NCBI GenBank assembly: GCA_902787185.1
Contig: CADAFP010000024.1
Span: 1 to 62,662 of the forward strand
DNA: 62,662 nt
Origin: an uncultured Bacteroidales bacterium
GTDB taxonomy: Bacteria; Bacteroidota; Bacteroidia; Bacteroidales; Muribaculaceae
Direction of reading: 5' to 3'
Part shown: positions 8,782 through 17,889 of the stretch, piece by piece
Layout of the letters: each line of letters starts with the position of its first letter
Numbering within the stretch: the first letter of the stretch is position 1
The notes under the pieces: model-generated
Databases searched by the model: none
Told to the model about the DNA's origin: nothing
The model's input: the letters and a program-made list of their open reading frames with translations, nothing else
Made by a program: the position numbers and the translations under genes

Positions 8782-8870
8782 CAGGGAACAGTGAATAGTG
8801 AACAGTTGACAGTGAACAGTGAACAGGGAACAGTTGACAGTGAATAGTGAACAGTTGACAGTTGACATTT
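8772..8870 (+). repeat. degenerate short tandem repeats (GAACAGTTGACAGT type)
   Basis: About 90 bp made of variants of GAACAGTTGACAG and GAACAGTGAATAGT directly after the TPR gene stop codon. Related tracts follow genes at 54075 and, with a different unit, at 18530 and 36763. Confidence 0.8.
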
Positions 8871-8943
8871 TTCGTCTATTTGTCTATTCGTTTTTTGTCC
8901 ATTGGATGTGGGGCGGCGGTTATTGGTTGATTAGTAAAAATGG

Positions 8944-8995
8944 GACGGCCCGATGTTTGACCTTGGGGAGGTAAACACCGGGCGCGTCGTTTTTT
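8944..8995. terminator. bidirectional terminator-like hairpin
   Basis: An imperfect stem pairs 8944-8962 (GACGGCCCGATGTTTGACC) with 8970-8988, followed by T6 on the plus strand and preceded by A5, so it could act both ways. It lies between the convergent TPR gene and dockerin gene. Confidence 0.6.
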
Positions 8996-9015
8996 GGGGT
9001 TGCTATGGGTACTGA

Positions 9016-10476
9016 TTAGGGCTTAGGGGCAGTGAAAATCAGGTTGGTGATGCCCACCAGGTCACCTACGTTGATGGTCTCATTGTCATCGACGTCGGCT
9101 GCCGTGAAGCAGAAGGGGGCGGGATTCATCTCCATGATGTAATTCACAGCGGTCACATAGTCGCCCACATTGACCATATCATCGCCGTTGGCGTCCCCCT
9201 TGACATAGGTCCTCACCTGCACCATGCTTTGGGCCGAAGCCAAGTCATAGGTGGTGGCGTTAACGTCTGCTGCAACGATGTTAATCATCTCTATGGGATA
9301 GGTGCCGTCCACCACCCCGGCATTCACATTGACGTGAAGGGTGAACAGGTTACCCGTGTGGCCGACAAACGGCTTGGCGTCGGGCGAGGCGATGAGCACA
9401 CGCACGCTGCCATCGGCAAGCTGACGCGTGGACAACGTGTGGCTATCGCTCATGCGCTCAGCATTCACATCAACCTTGAAATTACCGTTTGCGTCGCGTG
9501 CCAGCTCAAAGCCTTCGGGCAGCACGATGTCGCACTGCAATGCCGAGATCTGGTACTCGTTAGACAAGTCCACGGGCAGTTCAAAGCTCCTGCCGCTTTG
9601 TGCCGACACCTCGAGGGGCACCGTCAGGGTGTTGCCTGTGGGAAGTTCCTCTTCGCCAGGCTCATTGTTGCGAATGTGCACACGCTGGTAATACTGGTAA
9701 ATCTGCGCCGTGTTGTTGCCGCCGGTGCCGTAGAAGAAGCGGTACTCGTTAGGTTCCCAACGCGGCTCGTTGGTGAACGCCTCACGGAACCCGAACTCCA
9801 TGTTGGCGATAATCATGTCAGGCATATCGCTTGTGACAGGGCAGTCAGCCTTGACGAGGAGCCCTATCACGGGAGCGTCGTCCTTCTTGAGGGCGCCGTT
9901 GCTCTTGTAACGGGCGGCATTCTTGGCCGACAGATGGCTACCGTAATTGTTGGCATTGTAACACAGCACGGTGTAACTGTGATAGGTAACGCCGTTAATG
10001 ATCTTGGTGCCGTTTTGGTTATACACGATATCGGACGTGTTGGGCATACGGTCGCCTTGAAGGAACTTGTATTCGTCACCATCACTGTCCTCATAGGGGA
10101 TGATGCGCAGCCCCTCGGGCAGGTACAAGTCGCACTGGAACGAATTGTAAGTAATCTCGTTGTAGAGGTCGCCTGTGGCGTTATAGGGTATCGGTGTGAG
10201 GGCCTGTACCGCGGTGTTGTTGTAGATGGCATCATCGTCGAGCCAGAACCACACTACCTGGGTGTCGCCCTCGTCAAATATCACGACATTGTCAGTCACC
10301 GTAGCCTGGGTGGTCGTGCGCACGAACAGGTGGTCGTTCGTCGGCTGACCCACCTTGTAGGGGGTGCCGTCACTCAGCCAGGCCAGTTCGCCGTTGGTGG
10401 GTTCGCCAGCCCATGCTGTGGCTCCCAATAGGCATGCTGCCGCCAATACGAGCAGTTGTTGAATTGTCTTTTTCAT
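9016..10476 (-). CDS. secreted protein with cohesin-like and dockerin-like modules
   Basis: 486 residues. A signal peptide (MKKTIQQLLVLAAACLLGATAWA) starts it. The first half is an unrecognised region with cohesin-like traits (FQCDLYLPEGLRI). A second such module follows from about residue 285 (LQCDIVLPEGFEL, NLFTLHVNV). The C-terminus is a dockerin-type calcium-binding pair: GDANGDDMVNVGDYV and AADVDDNETINVGDLV, each with the Dx(N/D)xD loop. In gut Bacteroidales such modules occur in many single extracellular proteins, without proof of a cellulosome. It is the last gene of a probable operon with the two genes upstream (39 bp gap to the next), and the dockerin and cohesin-like modules are paralogous to those in that neighbour. 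Confidence 0.8.
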   Translation of the reverse strand: MKKTIQQLLVLAAACLLGATAWAGEPTNGELAWLSDGTPYKVGQPTNDHLFVRTTTQATVTDNVVIFDEGDTQVVWFWLDDDAIYNNTAVQALTPIPYNATGDLYNEITYNSFQCDLYLPEGLRIIPYEDSDGDEYKFLQGDRMPNTSDIVYNQNGTKIINGVTYHSYTVLCYNANNYGSHLSAKNAARYKSNGALKKDDAPVIGLLVKADCPVTSDMPDMIIANMEFGFREAFTNEPRWEPNEYRFFYGTGGNNTAQIYQYYQRVHIRNNEPGEEELPTGNTLTVPLEVSAQSGRSFELPVDLSNEYQISALQCDIVLPEGFELARDANGNFKVDVNAERMSDSHTLSTRQLADGSVRVLIASPDAKPFVGHTGNLFTLHVNVNAGVVDGTYPIEMINIVAADVNATTYDLASAQSMVQVRTYVKGDANGDDMVNVGDYVTAVNYIMEMNPAPFCFTAADVDDNETINVGDLVGITNLIFTAPKP

Positions 10477-10515
10477 CTTTCTTCAGTCTTACAAGGTGAA
10501 ACAATCAGGCTCACA

Positions 10516-12741
10516 TCACAATTTGAGTTTGGCCACCTGGCCTGCGGCACGCACGATGAGGATGCCACGGTCGGCAGGATAGACGTTGGTGCCCGCGGTA
10601 GCCTTTGCCGTACGTGTCATGCCGTTGGGCAGGATGAACTCGACTTGGGTATCAACAGGCGTCTCCACGATGATGTCTCTGCCCGAGGCGTAGATGCGCA
10701 CGTTGCCTCGCAGGTCACGCACACTGCTATTCTCGACACTCACAGCGAAGGCCTGTGCCGCATGGGTGGTCATATCGCGCTCGGCCAGCAAAATATTGTC
10801 AAAACCGATGAGCGCATCATTGACGGTCATTCCCGACAGCACCAGAGTGAGCACTGCACCCTCATGGCCAGTGAGTTCGTCATTGACCGACGAGGAGGCC
10901 AGGAGCCTCAAGTTGCCATTCTCCAGCTCGTTGACCGCCAAACTGTGGGTGGCGGCACGCGAGGTGAGGTATGCCTGCTCCAGGGTCAAACCCTCGGGCA
11001 GATTCACATCCATCTGGCAAGCAGTAAGCACCATCGCGTTGCTCAGGTCCAGTGTCACGGTCATCGTGTTGTCGGTGACAGCGCACTCCCCGGTGAACTG
11101 CACATCGTTGGCAGGATGTGCCATCGCATTCTCAGGCATGGCAAAGTCGCCCAGGACGATGTTGGCGATGCCAACGAGGTCGCCCACGTCGATGGTCTTG
11201 TTTTCATCCACATCGGCTGCGTCAAAGATGAACGGATCGGGATTCATCATCAGGATGTAGTTGGCGGTGGCCACATAGTCACCCACGTTGACCACATCAT
11301 CGCCGTTGGCATCACCTTTGATATAGGACTTCACCGTCACGGTAGTAAAGGTCTCGGGGGCGTAGAAGGTTTGGGCGTTGACACTGGCAAGGACGATATT
11401 GTCCATTTGCACGGGGTAACTGCCGTCAGGAACCACGTCGCCCACATTCAGGTGCAGCGTGAACAAGGTGCCCTCGTTACCGGTTATCGGCTCGGCAATG
11501 GGTGAGGTAATGAGCACACGCACGCCACCGTCTTGCAACGGGCGGCAGGTGAGGACATGGGAACCGCCCACGCGGTCGGCCGCCAGGTCAATCACATAGT
11601 TGCCATTGTCCTGTACCAGCTCAAAGCCCTCGGGCAACGTGATGTCGCACTGCAAGGCCGTGATGGAGGCATCATTTTCCATCATCACGGGCAGCTCAAA
11701 GTCCTTGCCGCTCTGCACCTGCATGCTCTCGGGAAGGGTGAGCACGTTGTCGGTCTGCATGCCCATCGATATCACACGCACCATGCAAGAGGCGCTGATG
11801 TCGGTACCGTCGAGTGTCGTGGCGGTGATGGTCGCCTGTCCGGCACCCATAGCGGTCACCATGCCGTTCTGATCGACAACAGCCACCTCGTTGTCACTGG
11901 TGGACCAGCGCACGGCAGGGCTCGCGTCGGCAGGCATGACCGAGGCCACAAACTGATGCTGGGCACCGCTCTTCAGCGAGAGTGACGTGCAGTCAAGCGT
12001 CAGCGATGTCGCCATCGTGATGTTGACAAAGGTGCGGAAACGTCCCCAATTCGTGTCGGCCTTGTAGGCAGCCATCGCTGAACCGGGCACACACAGCGTG
12101 GCATTTTGATAGGCCTCGTTGCTCAGGCTGTAGGAGGCGTTCATGCTTGGCGGTGTGGTGGCCAGACAAGTCACCTTTCTTATATTCGGGCAGTCAAAGA
12201 ATGCCTTGATGGCAAGGAATTCTACCGAGGTACCGATTACAACATCATTCAACGAGTAACAGTATTGGAAGCAGTACTCGTCAATGACAGGCACCGAGTT
12301 GCCCACTACGGCACTGGTCATTGCCGAGCAGGTGTGGAACACACAACGCCCCAGCGACTCCACCGAGTTGGGGATGACAATGCCCTGTAGGGCTGTGCAG
12401 CTGGCAAATGCATGGTCACCGATGGAGCGTACCGTGTTAGGAATCTCCACAGCCGTGAGGTTGTTGCTGTAAGAGAACGCCCCGCCTGCGATGGCGGTGA
12501 CGGGATAGGTCACGCCGTTGTGAACGACGCGCTCGGGGATGGCCACTTCGCCACTATAGGACGCCGTCTTGCTGGCCTTATAGGTCACAGCGACCTCGGT
12601 GCGGTTCTCGTTAAAGTTATAGTAGATACCGTCCTCGTCAAAGTCATAGGCTGCCACGTTCAACGGCACCGCAGCGGCAACAGCGATGACTGCCGCTGTC
12701 ACCATGCTGAAAATAGTTTTGTCTCTCATTGCGCTATACAT
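10516..12741 (-). CDS. secreted BspA-type leucine-rich repeat protein with Ig-like, cohesin-like and dockerin modules
   Basis: 741 residues. Signal peptide within residues 1-31 (the second ATG at 12729, MRDKTIFSM, is an equally good start). Residues about 45-225 are BspA/LRR_5 repeats (AIAGGAFSYSNNLTAVEIP, SIGDHAFASCTALQGIVIP). A BIG2-like Ig domain follows (LSLKSGAQHQFVASVMP, VRWSTSDNEVAVVD). Then come a cohesin-like module (LQCDITLPEGFEL), a dockerin pair (GDANGDDVVNVGDYV, AADVDENKTIDVGDLV), a second cohesin-like module (ACQMDVNLPEGLTL), and a C-terminal tail ending GILIVRAAGQVAKLKL that resembles T9SS-type sorting tails. The dockerin is internal, which is unusual. BspA proteins are surface adhesins; binding partner unknown. 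Confidence 0.82.
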   Translation of the reverse strand: MYSAMRDKTIFSMVTAAVIAVAAAVPLNVAAYDFDEDGIYYNFNENRTEVAVTYKASKTASYSGEVAIPERVVHNGVTYPVTAIAGGAFSYSNNLTAVEIPNTVRSIGDHAFASCTALQGIVIPNSVESLGRCVFHTCSAMTSAVVGNSVPVIDEYCFQYCYSLNDVVIGTSVEFLAIKAFFDCPNIRKVTCLATTPPSMNASYSLSNEAYQNATLCVPGSAMAAYKADTNWGRFRTFVNITMATSLTLDCTSLSLKSGAQHQFVASVMPADASPAVRWSTSDNEVAVVDQNGMVTAMGAGQATITATTLDGTDISASCMVRVISMGMQTDNVLTLPESMQVQSGKDFELPVMMENDASITALQCDITLPEGFELVQDNGNYVIDLAADRVGGSHVLTCRPLQDGGVRVLITSPIAEPITGNEGTLFTLHLNVGDVVPDGSYPVQMDNIVLASVNAQTFYAPETFTTVTVKSYIKGDANGDDVVNVGDYVATANYILMMNPDPFIFDAADVDENKTIDVGDLVGIANIVLGDFAMPENAMAHPANDVQFTGECAVTDNTMTVTLDLSNAMVLTACQMDVNLPEGLTLEQAYLTSRAATHSLAVNELENGNLRLLASSSVNDELTGHEGAVLTLVLSGMTVNDALIGFDNILLAERDMTTHAAQAFAVSVENSSVRDLRGNVRIYASGRDIIVETPVDTQVEFILPNGMTRTAKATAGTNVYPADRGILIVRAAGQVAKLKL

Positions 12742-12801
12742 TTTATTGGGTTGATAATGATTTGCTTGATTAATGCCTCATGAATTCAGGCCACAAAGCA
12801 G

Positions 12802-13308
12802 TTAAAAGCGGTAAGAGGCGCCGATGCCGAACACAACCTGACTGGCGTGGCTGATGATTTGGTACTTCACCTCGGCGTTCAGCCCGAAGTGGTCCGTCAG
12901 CAGGTAATCGATGCCGCCGCCCAAGTTGCCGCCGACTTTCGACTCGGTCTGGCTGTCAACGCCGATGCTAATTTCGCCATTGCTCACGTTAATGCCATCG
13001 GCATGCCAGATGCCCACGCACACGCCTGCAAGAGGATACACGCGCACCTTCTCGCCCACGTTGAACAAGTAGTTGCCCTCAAGGTTCACGTCAAAAGCCG
13101 TTACCCCCGAGTGCTTGAAGTAGTAGTTGCTCGACAGGTTGAGCCTGAGAGCGTCGGTCAGACATTTCTTCACGTGCAGTCCGATGCCCGCGGTCTCGGC
13201 CTTAGTGCCATACACAACCTGTCCGCCAACGTTCCATTCTCCACTCTCAGCATGGGCCATCAACATAGCCGCTGCCATCACAAGAATTAAAATAATCTTT
13301 TTCATCAT
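12802..13308 (-). CDS. small outer-membrane beta-barrel protein
   Basis: 168 residues: signal peptide (MMKKIILILVMAAAMLMAHA), then alternating beta-strand sequence with glycine-rich turns (VGGQVVYGTKAETAGIGLHVKK, GGNLGGGIDYLLTDHFGLNAEVKYQI) and a C-terminal aromatic residue (GIGASYRF), the recognition mark for the BAM complex. It resembles the OmpA/OprG-like eight-strand barrels. First gene of a probable three-gene minus-strand unit; its own promoter is at 13431-13462. Confidence 0.75.
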   Translation of the reverse strand: MMKKIILILVMAAAMLMAHAESGEWNVGGQVVYGTKAETAGIGLHVKKCLTDALRLNLSSNYYFKHSGVTAFDVNLEGNYLFNVGEKVRVYPLAGVCVGIWHADGINVSNGEISIGVDSQTESKVGGNLGGGIDYLLTDHFGLNAEVKYQIISHASQVVFGIGASYRF

Positions 13309-13430
13309 TGTTATTATTTATTGGTGATACTCATTGCGTCTTGGTTGCAAAATTATCGCGTTGCCGGTAGGTTGGCAATACCCATTTGGGTGTTTTTCAG
13401 AAGCCGACAACTGATGTCATTTGTCGATGG

Positions 13431-13462
13431 CAAAGTTACTGCTCTTGGTCATTTTCACCAAG
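13431..13462 (-). promoter_or_regulatory. promoter of the outer-membrane barrel gene
   Basis: CTTG (13459-13462, one mismatch to TTTG), 20 bp, TAACTTTG (13431-13438) on the minus strand; it predicts a leader of about 115 nt. Confidence 0.6.
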
Positions 13463-13533
13463 GAATTCAGTGGTTTTTTGACTTCATTTTAGAGGTCATA
13501 AAGTACTGATTAACAGAGCTATAAAAAAACAAA

Positions 13534-13559
13534 AACTTCATTTTGGCCAAAATGAAGTT
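13534..13559. other. perfect 26-bp palindrome between divergent genes
   Basis: Left half AACTTCATTTTGG (13534-13546) and right half are perfectly complementary with no loop. On the minus strand it is followed by a T-rich run, as in a terminator, but no gene to its right is transcribed in that direction. It could be an operator for the divergent genes at 13308 and 13759, or an antisense terminator. The rest of 13309-13758 shows no gene. Confidence 0.55.
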
Positions 13560-13698
13560 CATTCGACAATTTCAGTGTCTCAAAAAGGCAAAAAACACAA
13601 CAAATCAGACGCACAAAAAGCAGAATAATGCCGTCATTTTGTGTCTTACCCTGAAAAGAGTTGATTGTTTTTCTTCGCCAAATAATCTTTACTTTTTT

Positions 13699-13727
13699 GT
13701 AGTTTTTCGGTGGGACGCTGCGTCTAA
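13699..13727 (+). promoter_or_regulatory. ECF-like promoter motif (GTAGTTTTT-N12-GCGTCTAA)
   Basis: GTAGTTTTT and GCGTCTAA separated by exactly 12 bases; the same blocks and spacing occur at 27278-27306 ahead of the CPBP protease gene. The CGTCTA block resembles -10 elements of ECF sigma factors, and no TAnnTTTG is present here. Confidence 0.5.
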
Positions 13728-13758
13728 CAGGTGAAAACAATTTAAAACACTCGCCACT

Positions 13759-14457
13759 ATGAACACGATGAATAAAGAGAAGCAAATGCACTTGGAGGAA
13801 TTGCAGCAGAAAACGAGCACTTGGCACAAGTGGTATCTGGCCTCGATATGCGCCCTTGGAGCATGTTTTGTGATATATTTCATTGCTGACATCATGGAGG
13901 TTGACATGACCGACAACTTCCTTAACCTATGCTTTGGGGGAGCCATCTTGGCCTTATTTGCTTTTGCGGTGACGTTCTACAAGTACCGCATGGCCTATGA
14001 TGCTGTGATCTTCATGAAAAAGGAACTTGGAATGTCCGTCGAGGAAAAGGAGAAGAAAAACCGTTTCTTCTCGACGCCAAATCCCTCGTGGAGCGAGAGA
14101 TTATTCAAGTATCTGGGCTGCCTGATGTGCATCATCGCCCCACTGATCATCATCGCCCCGAACTTAGACAGGTTCACGGCGCTGCAGAGTTACTTTCCGG
14201 GGCTCTTCGATAGCCAAAGCAATCTGTTTGGCATGGCCACGGCCATGATTGGAGTGGCCTACACGAAGTATCATCCCGAGTTGAGCCTATTGGCCCGCAT
14301 CTCTCTGTGGGCTTCCATCATTCTCATCATTGTGGGTATTCCCCTGTTTCTCATGGGTTATGAGGCTGGAAGTTGGCTCATGTCGGTGTCGATAGTCCTG
14401 AATCTCTTCAATTTGCTCCGCACCGAGAGGGAACTCTTTTTCATCGACCAGGAATAA
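13759..14457 (+). CDS. polytopic membrane protein of unknown function
   Basis: 232 residues, family not recognised. After a short charged, helical N-terminus (MNKEKQMHLEELQQK) there are membrane segments near residues 26-45, 54-72, 117-133, 180-198 and 201-218 (for example WYLASICALGACFVIYFIAD, YLGCLMCIIAPLIIIAP). A basic cytoplasmic loop (KKELGMSVEEKEKKN) separates the first pair from the rest. The start is ATG 13759; ATG 13768 is possible. Its leader carries the ECF-like motif at 13699-13727, so it may belong to an envelope-stress type regulon. Confidence 0.75.
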   Translation: MNTMNKEKQMHLEELQQKTSTWHKWYLASICALGACFVIYFIADIMEVDMTDNFLNLCFGGAILALFAFAVTFYKYRMAYDAVIFMKKELGMSVEEKEKKNRFFSTPNPSWSERLFKYLGCLMCIIAPLIIIAPNLDRFTALQSYFPGLFDSQSNLFGMATAMIGVAYTKYHPELSLLARISLWASIILIIVGIPLFLMGYEAGSWLMSVSIVLNLFNLLRTERELFFIDQE

Positions 14458-14568
14458 GGGCGATGGCGGCATGGTGGATTTGCCGCCTTTGCCGAGTGGA
14501 TGTGATTCTGTTCAACCCGTTTTCACCGTAAACCGATACTTCTCACTGCTAAAACCTAAAAAATACGC

Positions 14569-14576
14569 TACCTTTG
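14569..14576 (+). promoter_or_regulatory. -7 element (TACCTTTG) before the M50-like gene
   Basis: TACCTTTG lies 28 bp before ATG 14605; I see no clear TTTG at the -33 position. Confidence 0.5.
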
Positions 14577-14604
14577 TGGTCAGTAATCATCAAACGACAG
14601 AAAT

Positions 14605-15765
14605 ATGAAAACTTTATTGAAGCTCGCAGGCTCACTATTCATCGGATTAATTATCGGCATGTTCATTGCCGTCACTATCGGCGCACTCATCGAGGGCGAA
14701 TCACCCTTACAGGTGATTAAATCCTTGTTTGACAAGGAGTCCCTGCCTAAGATGATATCCATCCTGTGGATGCTGCTGGGGCTCCTCATTGCCTATATCC
14801 TGCACATCGCCATCCACGAGGGCGGCCACCTGGTGGCAGGACTGATGACGGGCTACCGCTTTGTGTCCTATCGTTTCATGAACTGGACGGTGATACGCAA
14901 GGACGGACGACTGCAGTGGCGCAACTTTGAGTTGGCAGGAACGGGCGGACAGTGCCTGATGGCCCCACCCGACAAGCCTATCGAGCAGATTGACACGCGC
15001 TGGTACAACGCCGGTGGCGTGCTGGCCAATATCCTACTCGTGGTGATTGCTGCCGTTTTGCTGTTCGCATTAGACCTGCCCACATGGGCAAATGAGTTCC
15101 TGTCGATCATGATTGTCATCGGCATCCTGGTGGCGCTGACCAACGGTATTCCCATGAAGTTGGGCGGTGTCGCCAACGACGGCCGCAACCTGTTGCAGAT
15201 GGAGAAAGACCTGCCCGCAAAGCAGAGTTTCTGCAACATACTTGAAATCAATGCCCGCAGCCAGGAGGGACAGACCTATAGCGAGATGCCCGAATGCCTG
15301 TTCGAACTGCCGCAACCCTTCGACTGGAAGAACGCCATGCACGTGGGGAGCGCCCTCTCGCTGGCCACGTGGCTGATGGCGCAACACCGTTGGGAAGACG
15401 CCTACCAGCTGCTGACCGAAGCCCTCGACAACAAGGACGACATCATGGCACTGTATCAGTTGGAGCTGGAGAACATGATGACCCAGGTATGCATCGTCAT
15501 GGGCCGTGACGACGAGGCGCGTCAGCACTACAGCAAGGACATCGCCAAATACGTCAGCCGCCATGCCCCGACGCAGAGCGACAAGCAGTTCACCGCTATG
15601 GCCGTGGCCCTGGCTCTGGACGGCGACCGCCCCCGCGCCGAGAAAATCTACAAGGAACTTGAAGCAAATCGCGACAAATACATCCACCAGGGCGACGTGG
15701 CCTTGAGCCTCGACCTCATGCACTGGCTCCTGGACAACAAGAGAGATAATTATCAAACAACATGA
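14605..15765 (+). CDS. M50-like membrane zinc metalloprotease with C-terminal TPR-like region
   Basis: 386 residues. Membrane segments flank the zinc motif H71-E72-G-G-H75 (AIHEGGHLVAG), which lies inside a helix as in site-2 type proteases. Further segments occur around residues 140-160 and 167-186 (VLANILLVVIAAVLLFALDL, FLSIMIVIGILVALTNGIP); GGVLAN resembles the family's second conserved region and an Asp occurs in GGVANDGRN. Residues about 240-380 are helical TPR-like repeats (WEDAYQLLTEALDN, RAEKIYKELEANRD). Such proteases cleave substrates within the membrane; the substrate is unknown. I am fairly sure of the protease fold, not of the exact subfamily. Confidence 0.75.
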   Translation: MKTLLKLAGSLFIGLIIGMFIAVTIGALIEGESPLQVIKSLFDKESLPKMISILWMLLGLLIAYILHIAIHEGGHLVAGLMTGYRFVSYRFMNWTVIRKDGRLQWRNFELAGTGGQCLMAPPDKPIEQIDTRWYNAGGVLANILLVVIAAVLLFALDLPTWANEFLSIMIVIGILVALTNGIPMKLGGVANDGRNLLQMEKDLPAKQSFCNILEINARSQEGQTYSEMPECLFELPQPFDWKNAMHVGSALSLATWLMAQHRWEDAYQLLTEALDNKDDIMALYQLELENMMTQVCIVMGRDDEARQHYSKDIAKYVSRHAPTQSDKQFTAMAVALALDGDRPRAEKIYKELEANRDKYIHQGDVALSLDLMHWLLDNKRDNYQTT

Positions 15766-15845
15766 ACAACAAACAACAACATGAACAAACATTTATTTTC
15801 TATAATCGAGTTGTTTTTGTTGTTCAATGTTGTTACAGTTGTTTG
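15754..15845. repeat. AAC/GTT-rich imperfect inverted repeat
   Basis: CAAACAAC...GAACAAC-rich sequence (15754-15789) is roughly complementary to 15810-15845 and could fold into a long stem between the M50-like gene and the helicase gene. A similar AAC/GTT hairpin follows the helicase gene. Confidence 0.5.
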
Positions 15846-15861
15846 AAAAAGACTGATACAG

Positions 15862-17808
15862 ATGAATAACGCATCGGCCATAGCGCAATTGCAACAGCAA
15901 CGGCACCTGCTCCAACAGGAATATCAGGAGGAGAAGGAGGCCTACCGCCTGCACACGCAGAGCATGGGCCTGGCCCGCAAGGTGACGCGTGGCGATGCCT
16001 GGTTCCCGCTGCGCGTGGGCCGCACCTATTACAACTCGCTGAACCAGTACTGCATCGAGGTGACGCGACAGGCCGACGAGGAGATTGACCACAACTTTGA
16101 GTATGGCAAGCCCGTCGTGTTCTTCGGCGCCGAGGTGCCTGAGGGCGACCTCAAGCAGGCGGGCAGCATCCGCTACTACGGCTTCACCGGAACCATCTCC
16201 TACGTTGACGGCGACCGCATGGTCGTTGCCATCCCCGAGGGGCATGCGCTTGAGTTGCAGAACGCCCAGTCGCCCGTGGGGGTGCAGCTGTTCTTTGACG
16301 AGACGAGTTACCGCATCATGTTTGACGCGCTGGACCGTGTCATCAGCGCCAAGGGCAACCGTCTGGCCTACCTGCGCGACCTGTTCTACGGCCGCCAGCG
16401 GGCCGAGACATTTACCTTTGACGCCATGCGGTTCCCGTGGCTCAACACGAGCCAGGAGCGGGCCGTGAACGACGTGTTGCGGGCCAAGGACGTGCGCGTG
16501 CTGCACGGCCCCCCAGGCACGGGCAAAACGACGACGCTGGTCGAGGCCATCAACGAGACGCTCATGCGCGAGACACAGGTGCTCGTGTGCGCCCAGAGCA
16601 ACACCGCCGTCGATTGGATCAGCGAGAAGCTGGTGGACTGCGGCATCAGCGTCCTGCGCATCGGCAACCCCACGCGCGTCAATGACAAGATGCTGAGTTT
16701 CACCTATGAGCACCGCTTTGCCGACCACCCCGACTATCCCAAGCTGTGGCAAGTGAGGCGCACCATGCGCGAGATGCGGCGCAAACGGCGTGAATCGGGC
16801 GAGCGCTTCCATCAGCGGCTTGACCGCCTCAAGGAAATCGCCGTGGAACTCGAGGTGCGCATCAACAACGACATCTTCGGCCAGGTGCGCGTCATCGCCT
16901 CGACACTCGTCGGGGCGGGCAACAAGCTGCTCGACGGCAAGAAATTCGGCACCGTGTTCATCGACGAGGCCGCCCAAGCTCTCGAGGCCGCGTGCTGGAT
17001 TCCCATCCGCCGCGCCAGCCGCGTGATTTTTGCCGGCGACCACTGCCAGCTGCCGCCCACCGTCAAGAGCCTCGAGGCCCTGAAAGGCGGACTGGGCAAG
17101 ACGCTCATGGAGCGCATAGTCGAGAATAAGCCCGAATGCGTCTCGTTGCTGCAAGTGCAGTACCGTATGAATGACGAAATCATGCAGTTCAGCAGCGATT
17201 ACTTCTACCACGGCCAGATGCGCTCGGCTCCCGAGGTCGCCCACCGCCTCATCCACGAGGGCGACGCCCCCATCCTGTGGTTCGACACCTCGACCATCGA
17301 GATTGGCGAGGACGAGAAAAATGACTTCAAGGAACAGTTCGTCGGCGAGACTTTCGGCCGCATCAACAAGGGCGAGGCCAACCTCACGCTGAGCCTGCTA
17401 CAGATTTACTTCCAGCGTGTGGGCAAACAGCGTATCCTCGACGACCGCATCGACGTAGGCATCATCTCGCCCTACCGTGCCCAGGTGCAGTACCTGAGGC
17501 GGCTGATCAAGAAACGCGCCTTTTTCAAACCTTTCCGTCACCTGATTTCGGTCAACACCGTCGATGGTTTCCAGGGGCAGGAACGCGACGTCATCCTCAT
17601 CTCGCTGGTACGCGCCAACGACAAGGGCCAAATCGGCTTCCTGCGCGACCTGCGCCGCATGAATGTCGCCATCACCCGCGCCCGCATGAAACTCTTCATC
17701 CTGGGCGACGCCACCACCATGACACGCCACCCCTTCTACCAACGCCTCTACAACTACATCCAAACCGTCCGCGGCCACAATGTCAAACAACAGCAAGGGC
17801 AACAATAA
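15862..17808 (+). CDS. superfamily 1 helicase, UPF1/IGHMBP2-like
   Basis: 648 residues. An N-terminal helical and beta-barrel-like region precedes two RecA-like domains. Walker A GPPGTGKT is at residues 216-223, the Q-motif-like LNTSQERAV just before it, motif Ia VLVCAQSNTAVD, Walker B FIDEAAQALE at about 366-375, motif III GDHCQLPPTV, motif IV SLLQVQYRM, motif V NTVDGFQGQERDVI and motif VI NVAITRAR near the C-terminus. The order and sequences are those of UPF1-type helicases that unwind DNA or RNA 5' to 3'. The bacterial role is not established; the start ATG 15862 places the helical leader intact. Confidence 0.9.
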   Translation: MNNASAIAQLQQQRHLLQQEYQEEKEAYRLHTQSMGLARKVTRGDAWFPLRVGRTYYNSLNQYCIEVTRQADEEIDHNFEYGKPVVFFGAEVPEGDLKQAGSIRYYGFTGTISYVDGDRMVVAIPEGHALELQNAQSPVGVQLFFDETSYRIMFDALDRVISAKGNRLAYLRDLFYGRQRAETFTFDAMRFPWLNTSQERAVNDVLRAKDVRVLHGPPGTGKTTTLVEAINETLMRETQVLVCAQSNTAVDWISEKLVDCGISVLRIGNPTRVNDKMLSFTYEHRFADHPDYPKLWQVRRTMREMRRKRRESGERFHQRLDRLKEIAVELEVRINNDIFGQVRVIASTLVGAGNKLLDGKKFGTVFIDEAAQALEAACWIPIRRASRVIFAGDHCQLPPTVKSLEALKGGLGKTLMERIVENKPECVSLLQVQYRMNDEIMQFSSDYFYHGQMRSAPEVAHRLIHEGDAPILWFDTSTIEIGEDEKNDFKEQFVGETFGRINKGEANLTLSLLQIYFQRVGKQRILDDRIDVGIISPYRAQVQYLRRLIKKRAFFKPFRHLISVNTVDGFQGQERDVILISLVRANDKGQIGFLRDLRRMNVAITRARMKLFILGDATTMTRHPFYQRLYNYIQTVRGHNVKQQQGQQ

Positions 17809-17848
17809 ACAACGCGAACAACTTTTTTATGTTGTTGTTCGGGTTGTT
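17808..17848. terminator. hairpin between convergent helicase and pnuT genes
   Basis: AACAACGCGAACAAC (17808-17822), an eight-base T-rich loop, and a GTT-rich complement (17831-17848). It lacks a following T-run, so function as a terminator is only likely from its place between convergent genes. Confidence 0.45.
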
Positions 17849-17889
17849 TACTGTCATTCGAGTTGTTTGAATAAAAATCCGTTGTTTGG

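Noticed and set aside
15793-17256. 487-codon minus-strand frame opposite the helicase gene
   Set aside because: Shadow of a helicase with all motifs in the plus frame.
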